A stretch of 64,000 bases of DNA from Eretmocerus hayati (taxonomy: Eukaryota > Arthropoda > Insecta > Hymenoptera > Aphelinidae), in contig CM056744.1 of the NCBI GenBank assembly GCA_029851415.1, forward strand, positions 60,225,172 through 60,289,171. The letters run 5' to 3'. The notes under the pieces are model-generated. The model did not search any database. It was not told the DNA's origin and saw nothing but the letters and a program-made list of their open reading frames with translations. Every line of letters starts with the position of its first letter. Within the stretch, counting starts at the first letter, position 1. Positions 45,649 through 64,000 of this stretch are shown in pieces. A program made the translations under genes and the position numbers.

Positions 45649-46697
45649 TTGGCGCTGGCCATCGGACAAGGGAGAGATCCACCAACTTACCAATCCGGCC
45701 CCGGCACCGCGTGAGCATTACTTCAGGACCGGCGGCGTCTCACGCTCGGGCCAGCGCCTCGTTTGCGCGTCTACCCAAGAGTTCCTTGTTATCGGCCCAG
45801 ACAATGAGTCCCGCGTCGTCCGCAAAAGCCACTATTACCACTCCTTCGGGCAGTTCGATAGACAGTAAACTGTCGTACTGGGTGTTCCAGTTGAACGGCC
45901 CGGAAACCGATCCCTGTCCAATTCCGGCGGACAGTTCCCGGATCTCTTGTCCCTCGTCGGTGTCGTACACGAGTGTCCTATTCCGCAGATAGTCACTCGT
46001 GATGGCTAGTAGATAGGGTGGCACTTTACCTGCTTGGGATTGATAGACTCGCTCCCAGCTCGCGCAGTTGAACGCGTTCTTTATGTCCAACGCAATAATG
46101 GCACAGAATCCTCCTCTTCCTTGGTATGGGTTCCCTACCGACGCTTGAACCCGTTCTTGGACCTCCTCGATCGCGTGGACAGTGCTTCGTCCCTTCCGGG
46201 ACCCAAACTGCATTGGTGATAGCCCGCCGCTCTCTTCGTAGGCTTTTTCCACCCTGTTGAGCACCATCCTCCCGTACATTTTCCCGATATTGTCAAGCAT
46301 GCTGAGAGGGCGTTGACCTCCTTGACCTTTAGGCATCAGGACCGGCTTCTGGCGTTTCCACTTGTCCGGGAAATTTCTCGCGCTCAGACAGATGTTGAAG
46401 AGGTCGAGGAGTAAATCTGGCTTGTATTTGAAGACCAGTTTCAGAACCTCGTTTGGAATGCCGTCCAAGCCAGGGGCCTTGCCGTTTGGCATCCTCTTCG
46501 CCGCTATGAGTAGTTCTTGCATAGTGAAGAGTGGGATGGGGTCGTCGCTCTCTGGAGGGGATGTGACTCTAGGTTCTCCTGCTGGGAAGAGGTCTTCCAC
46601 GATGCTGCGCGAGATAGCTGCATCAGTCGGTGCTGGGTTGCCCCTCCGGGGTCGGACCTTGGACATGACCACGCGGTATGGCGTACCCCACGGGTCC
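45649..46697 (-). mobile_element. R1-E: internally deleted, truncated R1-like copy
   Basis: Minus strand. The RT core (46697 down to about 45752) is joined at a GAG microhomology to R1-A-type 3' UTR sequence (45749 to 45649), losing the ORF2 C-terminus. The 3' end lacks poly(A), and neither end lies in GA repeat. Confidence 0.85.
45752..46697 (-). pseudogene. R1-E ORF2 RT fragment
   Basis: Open frame with KAPGLDGIPNEVLK, GSRKGRSTVHAI, IALDIKNAFN, GIGQGSVSGPFNWN and FADDAGLIVWAD. It has no endonuclease and no CCHC region. The frame ends artificially in 3' UTR sequence. Confidence 0.87.
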
Positions 46698-46910
46698 CCA
46701 TCCCCCAATATTACAGAACGCGAATAACCCAAAGGAAAACACTCACATTTGGGCTTATTTTATGAAATCATAAATAAATATATATATATATATACACACA
46801 CAAACATATATTTACCATTCACCTTTTTTTTTCATATCGTAGAAAATTCAAGTAGAAATTTCAGTTTTCAAAATACTCGGCAATACGCCAGAGCCCTGGA
46901 GTTCGGAGCG

Positions 46911-46914
<4 letters not shown>

Positions 46915-46963
<49 letters not shown>
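46915..46963. repeat. (CT)n at the 5' end of CR1-3
   Basis: About 49 bp of CT directly before the truncated CR1-3, on the sense strand of that element. Confidence 0.95.
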
Positions 46964-50060
<3,097 letters not shown>

Positions 50061-50348
50061 CGCGGTAAGTGCTTCCACACGCATACAATATCGCTCTGGG
50101 TTAGAATATCGTTTTAACCATCAAAACGTCGTCCCGAGTGGCACTTTTTTGCAGATTGGGCTTCCTCCTGCAGGCTTATACCATTGGAGCATTACTGCAT
50201 GGCTCCTGATCGAGCCTGAGAATGATAATTCCAATTCTGCAACTCCAACAATAACATCGAGTTGGCAGTGCTTGGCGCCGAAAGTGAGCTCTCGGCGCAT
50301 GCTCGGAGGTCGTCTGCTCCGCTGGCCCGTCTCGCTGTCTGCTGCATG

Positions 50349-52168
50349 ATGAACGACAACACCTGCTGTGCCTGCAACGGCACCTTACGCACGGGGAGCA
50401 GAGAATGCAGCATATGCAAAAGATCTGCACATGTCAAGTGCTCGAAGTTATCCCGAGGAGCAAGGACATGCACGAGCTGTCTGCAGGTGAGCGAAATTCC
50501 AACCGCAAAATTACCATCAAAAGCAGAGAATCAGACGACTTCTGCCGCTCGTCTCAGCACGCAGACGGCCAGAGAGAGAGAGAGAGAGGAGGAGAATACG
50601 AACTCACAGAGATGTGTGAGTAATCAGCCCAACTCACACACGCGGCTCAGCATGCGTGCTGCATCTGGATTGTCTCCCCCCGCTCCGCAATACACCAGCG
50701 AGCGGCGTAGCGCGAAGCTCCCCACCATCAGGACCTCCCAGACCACCGGGAGTCCACAGCTCGCGCTAGCGGGGGGGGGGGGGGGGTATTCCGCAAACCA
50801 CTGTTCCAACTCCATCACGTGGCGCCACCATCCACGACTCCAGCAAAGTAGATCCCGCGAATATTCAAAAGCAGCATACACATGAGCGGCTCACTAGTGC
50901 CTCCCAGTTGCTGCATGCTACACCACCCGAGGACGGCCCTGCTGAGATGGAGAAGAGCAACATCTCCAACAACTTGGAACATCTTTTAGCATCACCCACA
51001 TCGACGCCGTTACCTTCTCCGAAGCCAAAATGGGTACTTATAGCCCAGAGTACTCTGGACCTATTTTACGACCAGAATACCTTGCTCCAAAACCAGCTTG
51101 ACGAAATAAAATCCCTCGTGAGTCGACGCAACGTTGCCATTCCCCCTCCATCTCTCACGCCAGCGGTGAAAGAGGTGGATGATTATCTGTTAGCACGTGT
51201 GTCTGCTCTCGAGAGACTTATAGAGAAACAGAACTCCCAGCTGGAGGAGCTCTGTTTAGATCGCCAGCTTCTTTTGGAGCGGAATTCCAATATGAAAGGC
51301 CAGATTTCCACTCTTACTGAGCTGCTTGAAAGCTTCCAGAGTACTCTGCGAAAACATAAATTAAGGAATGATGAGAATTGTAATGCCGAATCGACACATC
51401 AATCCTCGATTCTCATTAGTTCACCTAGGATGAACGAGTCCCCCCACTCACATGCTGAGAAGCAAGGACGGGCACACGGCAGTGATGGTCTTGAGCGCTG
51501 CGAATTCATTATTAATGGTGTTTTGAAAGAAAATTCTATAGCCTCGCCGGGACAAATATCTGATATCCCCTACGCAGTGCTCAAGTCCATTCTTCCCTCG
51601 CTGGAGAGGGCAGACATTGTTGGTGTTCATGTCCTGCATCCAAGGCATGCAGAGGCCTTCTGCAAGTGATCGTGATTCGGATCCATCTTCACGAGCCTCA
51701 GCTGCCGTCTCACGCACTCTACCATCATGCTTAATCCAACTCTCCAGTAGCCATTTAGTCGGGAAAGTGATTCGAGCTAAACTTCCAATCGCCAATAATT
51801 ATTTCACGGCTAATAACATCCAGCCTGATCTACTTGACTCAGATGCGGAAGCTCATGTGCCAAACCGTAAAATCTTTATAAATGAAATGCTCCCCCGTGA
51901 GAGGTACAAGGAATACACACGTTTGAGAACGGTTGCAAGCGGTTTGGGTATAAGGTACGTCTGGCACAGCGGTGGACGTTTCTGGGTCAGGCGGAAAAAT
52001 GGTGAGCGAGCACATACGTTCGAATCCCTCACTGATATGCAGGTCATTCAAACGGCCTGTCGAAGTGTTCCAAAACGTACTTGTGCGTCCTCTATCAACA
52101 CCCAGAGCTGCACAACCGTTCCGGAGCAGAGCCGGGATCCAGCAGCAGTATCAGCGGGGACTCCTTGA
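50349..52168 (+). pseudogene. CR1-4 ORF1, frameshifted
   Basis: Same protein as CR1-1 ORF1, starting MNDNTCCACNGT with the zinc cluster, coiled coil and C-terminal FINEMLPRERY block. A 16-base poly(G) at 50771-50786, where CR1-1 has six, and a second shift near 51650 break it. It ends CCT-TGA-CAA, again in frame with ORF2. Confidence 0.88.
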
Positions 52169-53899
52169 CAAAATACGGCTGCTGAGAAGCGACGAGGGGG
52201 TGGAGGTTTTTTAAAAGTGGGATTGATCAATCTCAACTCCCTGACAGAAAAGATTGATTATCTACGCTCGCTCGTCGCTAACGATCCCTCATACCATCTT
52301 TTTGGGGTTGGCTGAGTCGAAGCTTGATGAGTATGTGGATGACAGTCTCGTTCAGATTCCGGGGTTTTCACTGTTGAGACAGGATTGCAACAGAGAGGGA
52401 TGTGGGGTTGCCTTGTATGTACGCAATGACTTCAAGGTTGAGAAATTGATTTCGTCGAATATCTTTGGGCAAGGGAAACCTGGAGTACCTGAAATTCTTT
52501 TCTGTAGCGTACGGCAGGGCAACTCTCCTCCGATATTAGTCGTAGTAATTTACAGACCCCCGAAAATCGCCATGCAGAAGGATGATGGGCTGTTTGGCTC
52601 TTTACGTCGACTGTGTGGCGATTACAGTCACAAAATTATAATGGGAGATCTGAACGCGGATTTACTTGACGCTACTCACCCAGACACCAAAACACTGACT
52701 GCCCTGACAAGAGAACTTGACTTGCAGATAAAACAGCATGGCCCGACTCACCAACATAACCCCAATGTATCTCATACATGGATTGATCATATTTACGTGG
52801 ATGACAACGACATTATTACCGACTTTCAAAACAGACTCCTGCCCAGTTTCGGCAGGCTTTCGGTCATTGACGTCACCATCAACGTCTTTACTCCTACTCC
52901 GCCAAAAAATTCCTTCACCTACAGGGATTTTCGAAACATCACTCCGGAGATATTGAATGACCGATTGCTTCGCTGTGACTGGACAGCTCTCGAAAATGCT
53001 GAAACGAGTTTGGAAGATGCAATTCACTGCTTGAATGAAAATTTAAAGACCGTTTTGGACGGATTAGCACCGGAGAAAACCATAAATCCGAAGGAAAATG
53101 ATGCTCCTTGGATTGGTCCGGAGTTGAAAGTGCTCATGAATAAGCGAGACGCAACGCGCAGGCGCTGGGAGCGGATGCAACGTAACCAACGCAAGTGTCC
53201 TGAGCTTCAAAGTGAGTACTTTCGGCTTAGCGAAGAGGTCGACTTGCGCATTGAACAAGAGCGTAACTCCTTTCTTCAAACCCATCTCACGGACGCTCTC
53301 GATCAGAAGAAGAACATCTGGAAGGAGATGCGCAATCTTGGCCTCTTGCCCAAGAGCAAAGAGTATGGACTTCACGGTTTCACACCGGATGAGTGGAACG
53401 CTCACTTTGCGGGGGTTTCTGTCTCGCCTCACAAAAATATTAATGGAGCAATGGACGATTTTAGATCGGCACCGGAGGAGGGGTTTAAATTTAAGCCCAC
53501 AAATTACAATAATGTAGTCCTTGCCATTAAACATTTCTCCATTCCAGACTGGTATGAAGCAACATCACAGTACCCAGACGGCACTACTGGAGTTGACAGA
53601 CGACATCAGAGTAGGAATTTACAGGAAGAAGATCACTCTGCTCCTACTGTTTGACATCAGTAAAGCATTCGACACAATTTCACCATCCAAGCTACTGAGG
53701 AAGCTACGACATCTCGGTTTCTCGAGATCGGCACTCCTGTGGATAAAATCGTATTTACAGGGTCGCACCCAACAAATCACTTCGAAAGCAGGTAAATCTG
53801 ATTGGCTAGAAACCAATCTGGGTGTTCCATAGGGGTCCGATCTCGGGCCTCTCCTCTTTAGTCTGTATGTGAATGACTTGCCCGGGCTGAGCTTGAATA
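52169..53899 (+). pseudogene. CR1-4 ORF2, N-terminal part with deletion
   Basis: Endonuclease largely preserved (AESKLDEYVDD, IYRPP, MGDLNADLLDATH), with one shift near 52300. The RT is missing the segment between KHFS and FQTG (junction near 53540). It continues through LLRKLRHLGFSRSALL to NDLPGL, with a nonsense codon in GVP*GS near 53830. The sequence then jumps to the ORF2 C-terminal region just before the foldback insertion. Confidence 0.85.
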
Positions 53900-55260
53900 T
53901 GAGTAATTCCGCGCGAAAGCGGACCACGAATTGCAAACATGTTTAAACTCCTTTTCCGACATTTCTAATCGATTTTATGGTCCAAAAAATGAACTTTTCA
54001 CTCTCTATGGGGTCAAAAAAAAATTTCTTGTTTCCGTGGGGGATATCTTTGTGATAGTGTTTTTAGGAAAAAATAACATTCTTTTTTCAGTAAAATGGGT
54101 GTAGTTCCGACTTGAGGTAAGATACGACCACGCAAATAGTGGCATCCGAGAGGTCTCTCAAAAATCCATCGAGATATGTTTCCAAATTTTTTTCCTGAGG
54201 CCACGGACGCCCCCTTGGAGCGAAGAGGTGAAAAACAGAAAAAATTCATTTCCTGAAAAACCTAATTTTTTAAAAATCTGGAAATCCATATTTCGATGTA
54301 AAATTGCGGGTTTTTACAGAAAAAAGTGGTCCCGATCTGTGTTTTTGGGTTCTACTTTTTTTTTACGTTTAATCAATATTCTCAGCGTTTTTGGTTGAGA
54401 AATGAATTTTTCTGCGCATGCGCAGGAATTTAGACTGCTGAAACTAATTCCATTGAAAAGCCAAGGGAATTTTCTTCAAAATGACTACTCGGCGAAGTCA
54501 ATTTTATCTACTTGGCCCAAAGTTACATCACATTAATGATGAAGCATCCTCAAGAGGGGTGAATGCAGATCTTGCACGAATTCCCCATTACTATCGTGAC
54601 TCGAGTAGAAGTGTCATCATTTTTTAGACCTTCTAACTTTGGTCCCAGTACATCGAATCGACTTCACCAAGTATAGTCATTTTGAAAAAAATTTCCTTGG
54701 CTTTTTAATGGAATTGGTTTCAGCAGTCTAAATTCCTGCGCATGCGCAGAAAAATTCATTTTTCAACCGAGAAAGCTGAGAATATTAATAAAACGTAGAA
54801 AAACTGCGTAGAACCCAAAAACACAGATCGGGACCACTTTTTCCTGGAAGAACACGCAATTTTACATCGAAATATGGATTTCCAGATTTTTTAAAAGTTA
54901 GGTTTTTGAGGAGATGAATTTTTTCTGTTTTTCACCTTTTTGCTCATAGGGGGCGTCCGTAGCCTCAAAAAAAGTTTTCAAAACATATTTCGATAGATTT
55001 TTGAAAGACCTTTCGAATGCCACTATTTGCGTGGTCGTATCTTACCTCAAGTCGGAACTACACCCACTTTACTGAAGAGAGATTGGTATTTACCTAAAAA
55101 CACTATCACAAAGATATTCCCCACGGAAACAAAAAATTTTTTTTGACCCCATAGAGGGTGAAAAGTTTAGTTTTCGGACCATAGAATCGATTAAGAATAG
55201 TGGAAAAACAATCTGAGATATGTCTGCAATTCGTGGTCCGCTTTCGCGCGGAATTACTCC
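53900..55260. mobile_element. Foldback-3: 1,361-bp imperfect palindromic element
   Basis: Left end GAGTAATTCCGCGCGAAAGC is the reverse complement of the right end (GCTTTCGCGCGGAATTACTC). Arms of roughly 600 bp contain further paired blocks, such as GCGCATGCGCAG at about 54415 and 54740, around a centre near 54580. Arms differ by many substitutions, so it is older than Foldback-1. A TA on each side (53898-53899 and 55261-55262) suggests a mariner-like TA target, tentatively. No transposase frame. Confidence 0.85.
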
Positions 55261-55262
55261 TA

Positions 55263-55431
55263 TGGAAGAAGATCATTCCAAGTTCAATGTGCTCATCTGT
55301 GGAACTTTCTCCCTCCGGGCTTTCGGCAGCTGAGGGAAACATCGTTACTGAAAGAGGCCTTGAAAGATTTTTTATTGACACAGTCTCCTCAGAGGATTGA
55401 TGTGGAGAAGAAGCACTATTTTAATCTGTGA
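55263..55431 (+). pseudogene. CR1-4 ORF2, last codons
   Basis: Resumes in the region equivalent to GRRSFQVQCAHLWNFLPPG and ends with the stop at 55429-55431. The 3' UTR follows and matches CR1-1. Confidence 0.82.
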
Positions 55432-55756
55432 TGGGTTGGGCTCTTCTTTTTATTAATATTTTTTTTCCTCTATATGTGACCTCCTGTCACCCGATTGATG
55501 TAACACAGCTGTGATATGACTGTGAGCCCATATCCCTCTCTTACTATAAAATTTTGTATTCAGAATAATGAGTAATTTTGCCCTGACTAGTCACAAATTG
55601 TGATACTAAGTGTACTTGACCAAAACAGTATTTCACTGAAACTATTATTATTATGAGTATATATATACATTATTCTCTATACACGATATTATATTTTCAA
55701 CGGGCATATGTAATCATATGTAATTTGATCTTTTGTCTGCGGACGAATAAAAGGAC

Positions 55757-59659
<3,903 letters not shown>

Positions 59660-61594
59660 TATGGAACACTGTATTTCTAGGTACGACATGGTTCCCAGAG
59701 CAAGTAATAAGAACGCTAGATGCATCCTCAGCAACGAGTTCATCTTCCATCATCCGCGGGCCCGACAAGTCGACTCGGATCAGCACTCGGCTTGCTGTAC
59801 TATTTGCAGGAAGGTCTTCAGTCTCAGCGACGAGGGGATAGGAGCCCCGGAGAGCCACGAAGAATCGAAGAAACATCAAAAGAATATAGAGCTTCTGAGG
59901 ACCACTCCTGTAATTATGAAATTTTCATAATCTCCCAACCTTGTATCGTTGTCCGAGGATAGCGATCAAAATCGCCAGCAAATAATTTCACCACAGTCTT
60001 TATCCTTTTTTGGAGTTTCTGATTTTATCTCTGTAGCAGCTGATTGTGACAATAGGGGGGAAGACACTTCATTGCCAGAACTTATTCAAAATGATCGATG
60101 TAGAAGTGATGATTGTATTCCTCTAAGAAAAGGAAATGCGGGCTGTTCTGTAGATGAACGGGATGCCACAAAAATTATTCAGGAGAATTGAGGCTATCAC
60201 GTGGATAATGAGGATGTTACAAGAGCTGGTATCCGAAGGACTTTACACGGCGTTACAAGACATTTTCCATTGCGAGACATAAAATCGGAAATACCTGTTG
60301 TACAGAAATTGGATCCAAATTGTCAAATTTCCAGGCAATCAAATCTCATTAAAGCCAAGATATCTTTCAATATCAACTTTGGAATAGCTTCCGATTTTAA
60401 AAATAGATTGACGAGCGCATTAGAGCGTTGTAATGCTCTGGTGCTTGGGTTTGATGAATCACTGGACAAGAGTATAGAAAAGCACCAGATGGACGTTTTT
60501 GTCAGGTTTTGGAATCGTGAAATAGATCAATTCAATACGCGGTATCTCGCGTCAGCGTTTCTGACTCGCACCCGAGCAGTTGATCTCTGGGGAACTATCA
60601 TAGATAAACTACCCACGTCTTCACTATTACTAATCATCGAAGATTCTATGGACGGACCTAATGTCGATTGAGGAGTTCATCGAGAGTTCGAAAAACTGAT
60701 TAAAGGGATTACAAAAGGTGAACAATTGATTGCTATAGGGTCTTGTACACTACACGGAGTCCACAACCCCTTCAAGAAAGGTTTTACGATCAGAACTTAC
60801 TCCAAAGATAGTAAAATCCATGACCTGGAACTAGAATGGAATGTGGAAGGCGTTTTGAGAGCCTTGTATCACCCGATTCATAATTCTCCCGCTCGGAAAG
60901 GGATATACGAATTAGCTTCAGAGTCTGAGCTTCATCAGATGGAAATTTTTTGGTATCCGTTGGCTTAAAAATGGACCAGTTGCCGAAAAAGCCCAGAGAG
61001 GCTTACCTCATATGAAAAAATACATCGAAACCGTGATGATTGATGGTTCAGAACCAACATGTCAAGGCTATGTGACAGTTGAGAGAGATCTGAGTGACGA
61101 TTTGCCAGATGCTGAATTCGCATTTTTCAGACATTTGCTGAAAGCTTAGAGCCTTCCCTAACCGAATCTCAGTCCAATGATCCCGAAGCGCCGTACCTGT
61201 ATGAGTCTCTCACCGAATTACTTGTGAATGTGATGAAACGAATAGTTGTAAGTCAGAAAATTGCCAAGTATAGGAGGACGTTGTGGAAGATGAATTAAGA
61301 CGACGAAAAAATTTGTTAACAGCAGAGGAAGTGAAGTTGGATAAGCTACGAGTAACGCATTGAGAGGAACCAAAGATTCCAAGAAGATTTCCGATCTTGA
61401 TATCCTCCATTTCAGGAATGATTGCCGTAGAATCGTGGAATGTTTTCTGAGAAAATATTTGGAAGAATGCCCTCTGGAGTATCCTCTCATACAAGGTATC
61501 AGTTGTCTCGACCCGTCAATTGCTTTTGATCGCCAAACTGCTGAGGAACGCATCACCGTCGCTTTGAACGAGTTTCTTGCGAAGACCTTGATAT
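59660..61594 (+). pseudogene. hAT-like transposase relic
   Basis: Fragments in order on one strand. A BED-like finger (CCTICRKVF ... HEESKKHQKN) is followed by a stop at 59928-59930. Then come LGFDESLDK, MDVFVRFWNR, TRYLASAFL and DSMDGPNVD (60201-60671), carrying two conserved acidic sites. CTLHGVHNPFKKG and SPARKGIYE (60726-60968) follow, and a last piece has RKYLEECPLEYPL (61360-61590). This order fits a widespread arthropod family of hAT-derived transposase-like proteins. Several stops and shifts are present, and the C-terminus is cut where R1-D begins. No terminal repeats found. Confidence 0.72.
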
Positions 61595-63796
61595 CTTGCC
61601 TTCTGCGCGGCTTCTTGGATGTGTTTCTTGAACGACCACTTGTCAACAAGCCATACACCCTGATATTCCAGCTCTGCCTTGCCTGGTATCTCTCGCCCGT
61701 TGATGTAAGAATGGAGCAAGTCGAACTTTCTCCGCCTCGTGATCACTAAGGCTTCGCACTTTGGAACAGCCAGCTCTGGAGCCTGCTGATTGTCCACTCG
61801 TAGACTCGGGCCAGCGCCTCGGTTGGCGTCCACCCAAGAGCTCTTCGTTGTCGGCCCAAACTATGAGTCCCGCGTCGTCCACAAAAGCCACTATTATCAC
61901 ACCTTCTGGCAGTTCGATAGACGGTAGACTGTCGTACTGGGTGTTCCAGTTGAACGGCCCGGGAACTGGTCCTTGGCCGATTCCGGCGGACAGCTCTCGA
62001 ACCTTTGTCCCTCGTCGGTGTCGTCTCAAGGGTCCTATTCCGTAGGTAGTCGCTCGGGACTGTTGACAGGTAGGGTGGCACTTCACCTGCCTGGAATACG
62101 TACACTCGCTCCCAGCTCGCATACTTGAATGCGTTCTTTATGTCTAACGCGATGATCGCGCAGAAACCTCCCATTACCTTGGTATGGTCTCTCTACCGCC
62201 GTTTGGACCCGCTCCTGGACTGTCTCAATCGCGTGAAAAGTACTGCGACCTTTCCGAAACCCACACTGCTTCGGTGACAGCCCGCCTCTCTCTTCGTGAG
62301 CTTTCTCTATCTTGTTGAGTACCATCCTCTCGTACATTTTCCCGATGTTGTCGAGCATGCTGAGAGGGCGTTGACCTGACCTCCTTGACCTTTAGGTACC
62401 AGGACGAGCTTCTGGTGTTTCCACTTGTCCGGGAAAGCTCCCGTGCTCAGACAGGTGTTGGAGAGATCGAGGAGTGAATCAAGGTTGTATTCAAAGACCA
62501 GTTTCCGTCCAGGCCAGGGGCCTTGCCGTTCGGCATCCTCTTCGCCGCTATAAGTAGCTCTTGCATAGTAAAGAGAGGGTTGAGGTCTTCGCTCTCCGGA
62601 GGGAATGTAACTCTGGGTTCTCCTGAGGGGAAGAGGTCTTCCACGATGCTGCGCAAGGTTGCTGCATCGGTCGGTGCTGGGTTGCCCCTCCGGGTTCGGA
62701 CCTTTGACATGACCACACGGTATGGCGTGCCCCAGGGGTCTCCGTTAACCATGTCACACAATTCACCCCATCATTCCTCTTTGCTCCTCCGGATGGCTAG
62801 AACGAGTCTTCTTCGCTTTTTTGTACGCTCTGTCATCTCACGACAGCAATGGTTGTTGCAGCTCCCTTCATCGCCACGCGGTCGTTTTCTTCTTGTTCCT
62901 TGTTTTTCATAGAGCCTTTATCTAATCGGTGATCTAGTCCTCTGGTTCCCTTCAGAGGCATTGTGTTGTCTTGCAAGGCATGGATGCGTCACAGGCTCTT
63001 ATAATGGTTGTCGTTACCATATCCACAGCCTCGTACGCAGTGGAGTTCATCGGGAGATCTTCGGCGAATTCTATAGATTCCCGGCATTCGCCCTCGTCCA
63101 GCTCGCGTACCTGCCACCCTGTCGGCCATGGTGCACGTGCCATCTGTTTCTGTCTGTCAGTCCTAAGCCGAAACCGGATATGTCGATAGTAACTTAGTGT
63201 TTCCATGTCCACAACCTCCCACGATATCATACGTTCCATAAACGACAGGCTTATGAACGTCAGGTTGAGGACCGATGACGAACCTCTCTCCCTGGACCAA
63301 GTGTCGTGCTGGTAGTAGCTAATAACCCCCGTCTCGTTCTCGAGCACTAATTCTAATGCCTCCATGGCATCAGCGAGTATAAGGCCCCGTCTATCGCGCA
63401 GTCCCCGCTGCAAGTCGGTTCCTTGGAGTTGAAATCCCCCACGATTATATTACTGGCCCCCCATTGCCTCACATTCTCTTCTAGGTGGTGGAGCTTGTCT
63501 TCAAATCCGTAAGTCTTGAGCGATGCCGAGTAATAGCAGCTGTAGACTGCTGTGCCGCTGATGGTCTTCCGGGCGAAGCCGCGGCCACTAGTAGCTGGTC
63601 CAGTCTCACGAATGGTAGGATTTATGATCTGAACAAACGCAGTCCCCCAGAGATCGGTTGCGGATCGGAAGAATTCGCGCTTCCGAGGCGGTTCGGAGAT
63701 AATCAGAACATCGATCCCCTCTTCTTCGGCAACAGCGTGTAGGAGATCGTTCGCGTCCCCGCTCTTCCAAAAGTTGGCTTGGATGAAATCAGCCAT
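61595..63796 (-). pseudogene. R1-D ORF2, multiply disrupted
   Basis: Starts at ATG 63796 (MADFIQAN). It contains LIISEPPRKREFF, IVGDFNSKEPTCSG, APGLDG, the GFRKGRSTFHAI region and FVDDAGLIVWAD, where R1-A has FADD. At least five shifts or stops and a deletion after APGLDG are visible. Confidence 0.87.
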
Positions 63797-64000
63797 TCCG
63801 ACCTCTCCCACGTTTGTACGTGCTCTTCGCCTTCTGGTAGGCAGTGCAGTTGCTCGCCCCAGGTCTGTGATCAAATTTGAACCCGATCGCCGCACAGCTC
63901 AAGCACTCCGGCTTCCCTTTGCAGGTTGCGGCGAGGTGGCCTAGTTCGCCGCACTGGAAGCAGAGTTTTGATCTCTGCCCCTCCGTCTTCTCCTTTTTGC
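63797..64000 (-). pseudogene. R1-D ORF1, C-terminal fragment
   Basis: Minus-strand sequence at the window edge encodes a CCHC knuckle like that of R1-A (CFQCGEL-type, then CLSC). It is partial because the window ends. Confidence 0.7.

Larger units (their letters stand above)
61595..64000 (-). mobile_element. R1-D: R1-like copy, 3'-truncated, continuing past the window
   Basis: Minus-strand R1 element with the end of ORF1 (63797-64000) and ORF2 up to the region after the RT core. It is then joined abruptly to the hAT-like relic at about 61595, without 3' UTR or poly(A). That is not a normal retrotransposition end, so a deletion or rearrangement is likely. Confidence 0.87.

Overview
This window is a transposon graveyard from an arthropod, most likely an insect genome. 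There is no bacterial gene organisation. Nearly all coding sequence belongs to retroelements: a CR1/L2-like non-LTR family, an R1/TRAS-like non-LTR family, a BEL/Pao LTR element, a second LTR element with no recognisable pol, and a hAT-like transposase relic. Between them lie palindromic foldback DNA transposons, a 29-bp minisatellite family and long (GA)n/(CT)n tracts. I cannot name the species. No ordinary host gene, tRNA or rRNA was recognised; one small spliced-looking gene relic (33903-35080) is the only candidate.

Layout: 1-1941 is noncoding with a 350-bp tandem repeat. 1942-19697 is a chain of five non-LTR elements lying end to end in GA microsatellite: CR1-1 (minus, full length, both ORFs open), R1-C (plus, 3' UTR only), R1-B (plus, 5'-truncated), CR1-2 (minus, 5'-truncated) and R1-A (plus, 5'-truncated). 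R1-A is split by a near-perfect 1.9-kb palindrome. 19698-20277 is the first minisatellite block. 21449-33450 is a decayed BEL/Pao gag-pol interrupted twice: by a 2.8-kb foldback element with a 9-bp target duplication (23581-26377), and by a 4.0-kb LTR element with 545-bp LTRs and a 5-bp target duplication (28952-32954). 33903-35080 is the possible two-exon gene. 35574-36300 and 37820-38455 are two more minisatellite blocks in opposite orientations. 40741-43915 is a diverged CR1 copy (CR1-5). 45649-46697 is an internally deleted R1 copy. 46915-55879 is a second microsatellite nest, with CR1-3 and CR1-4 (both plus) in a CT tract; CR1-4 carries a 1.36-kb foldback. 59660-61594 is a hAT-like relic, and 61595 to the end is a further R1 copy on the minus strand.

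Three patterns stand out. (1) In the CR1-like family ORF1 and ORF2 share one frame and are separated by a single UGA. The context is UGA-CUA in two copies, and no AUG lies before the conserved start of the endonuclease domain, so ORF2 may be made by stop-codon readthrough. (2) Both non-LTR families sit in GA:CT microsatellite with a fixed polarity: CR1 copies read with the CT strand and R1 copies with the GA strand. The whole 17.7-kb chain appears to occupy one GA tract whose unoccupied paralogue is at 37745-37820. (3) For three of the foldback or LTR insertions, removing the element plus one target-site copy restores the host element's reading frame, which fixes the insertion boundaries to within about a base.
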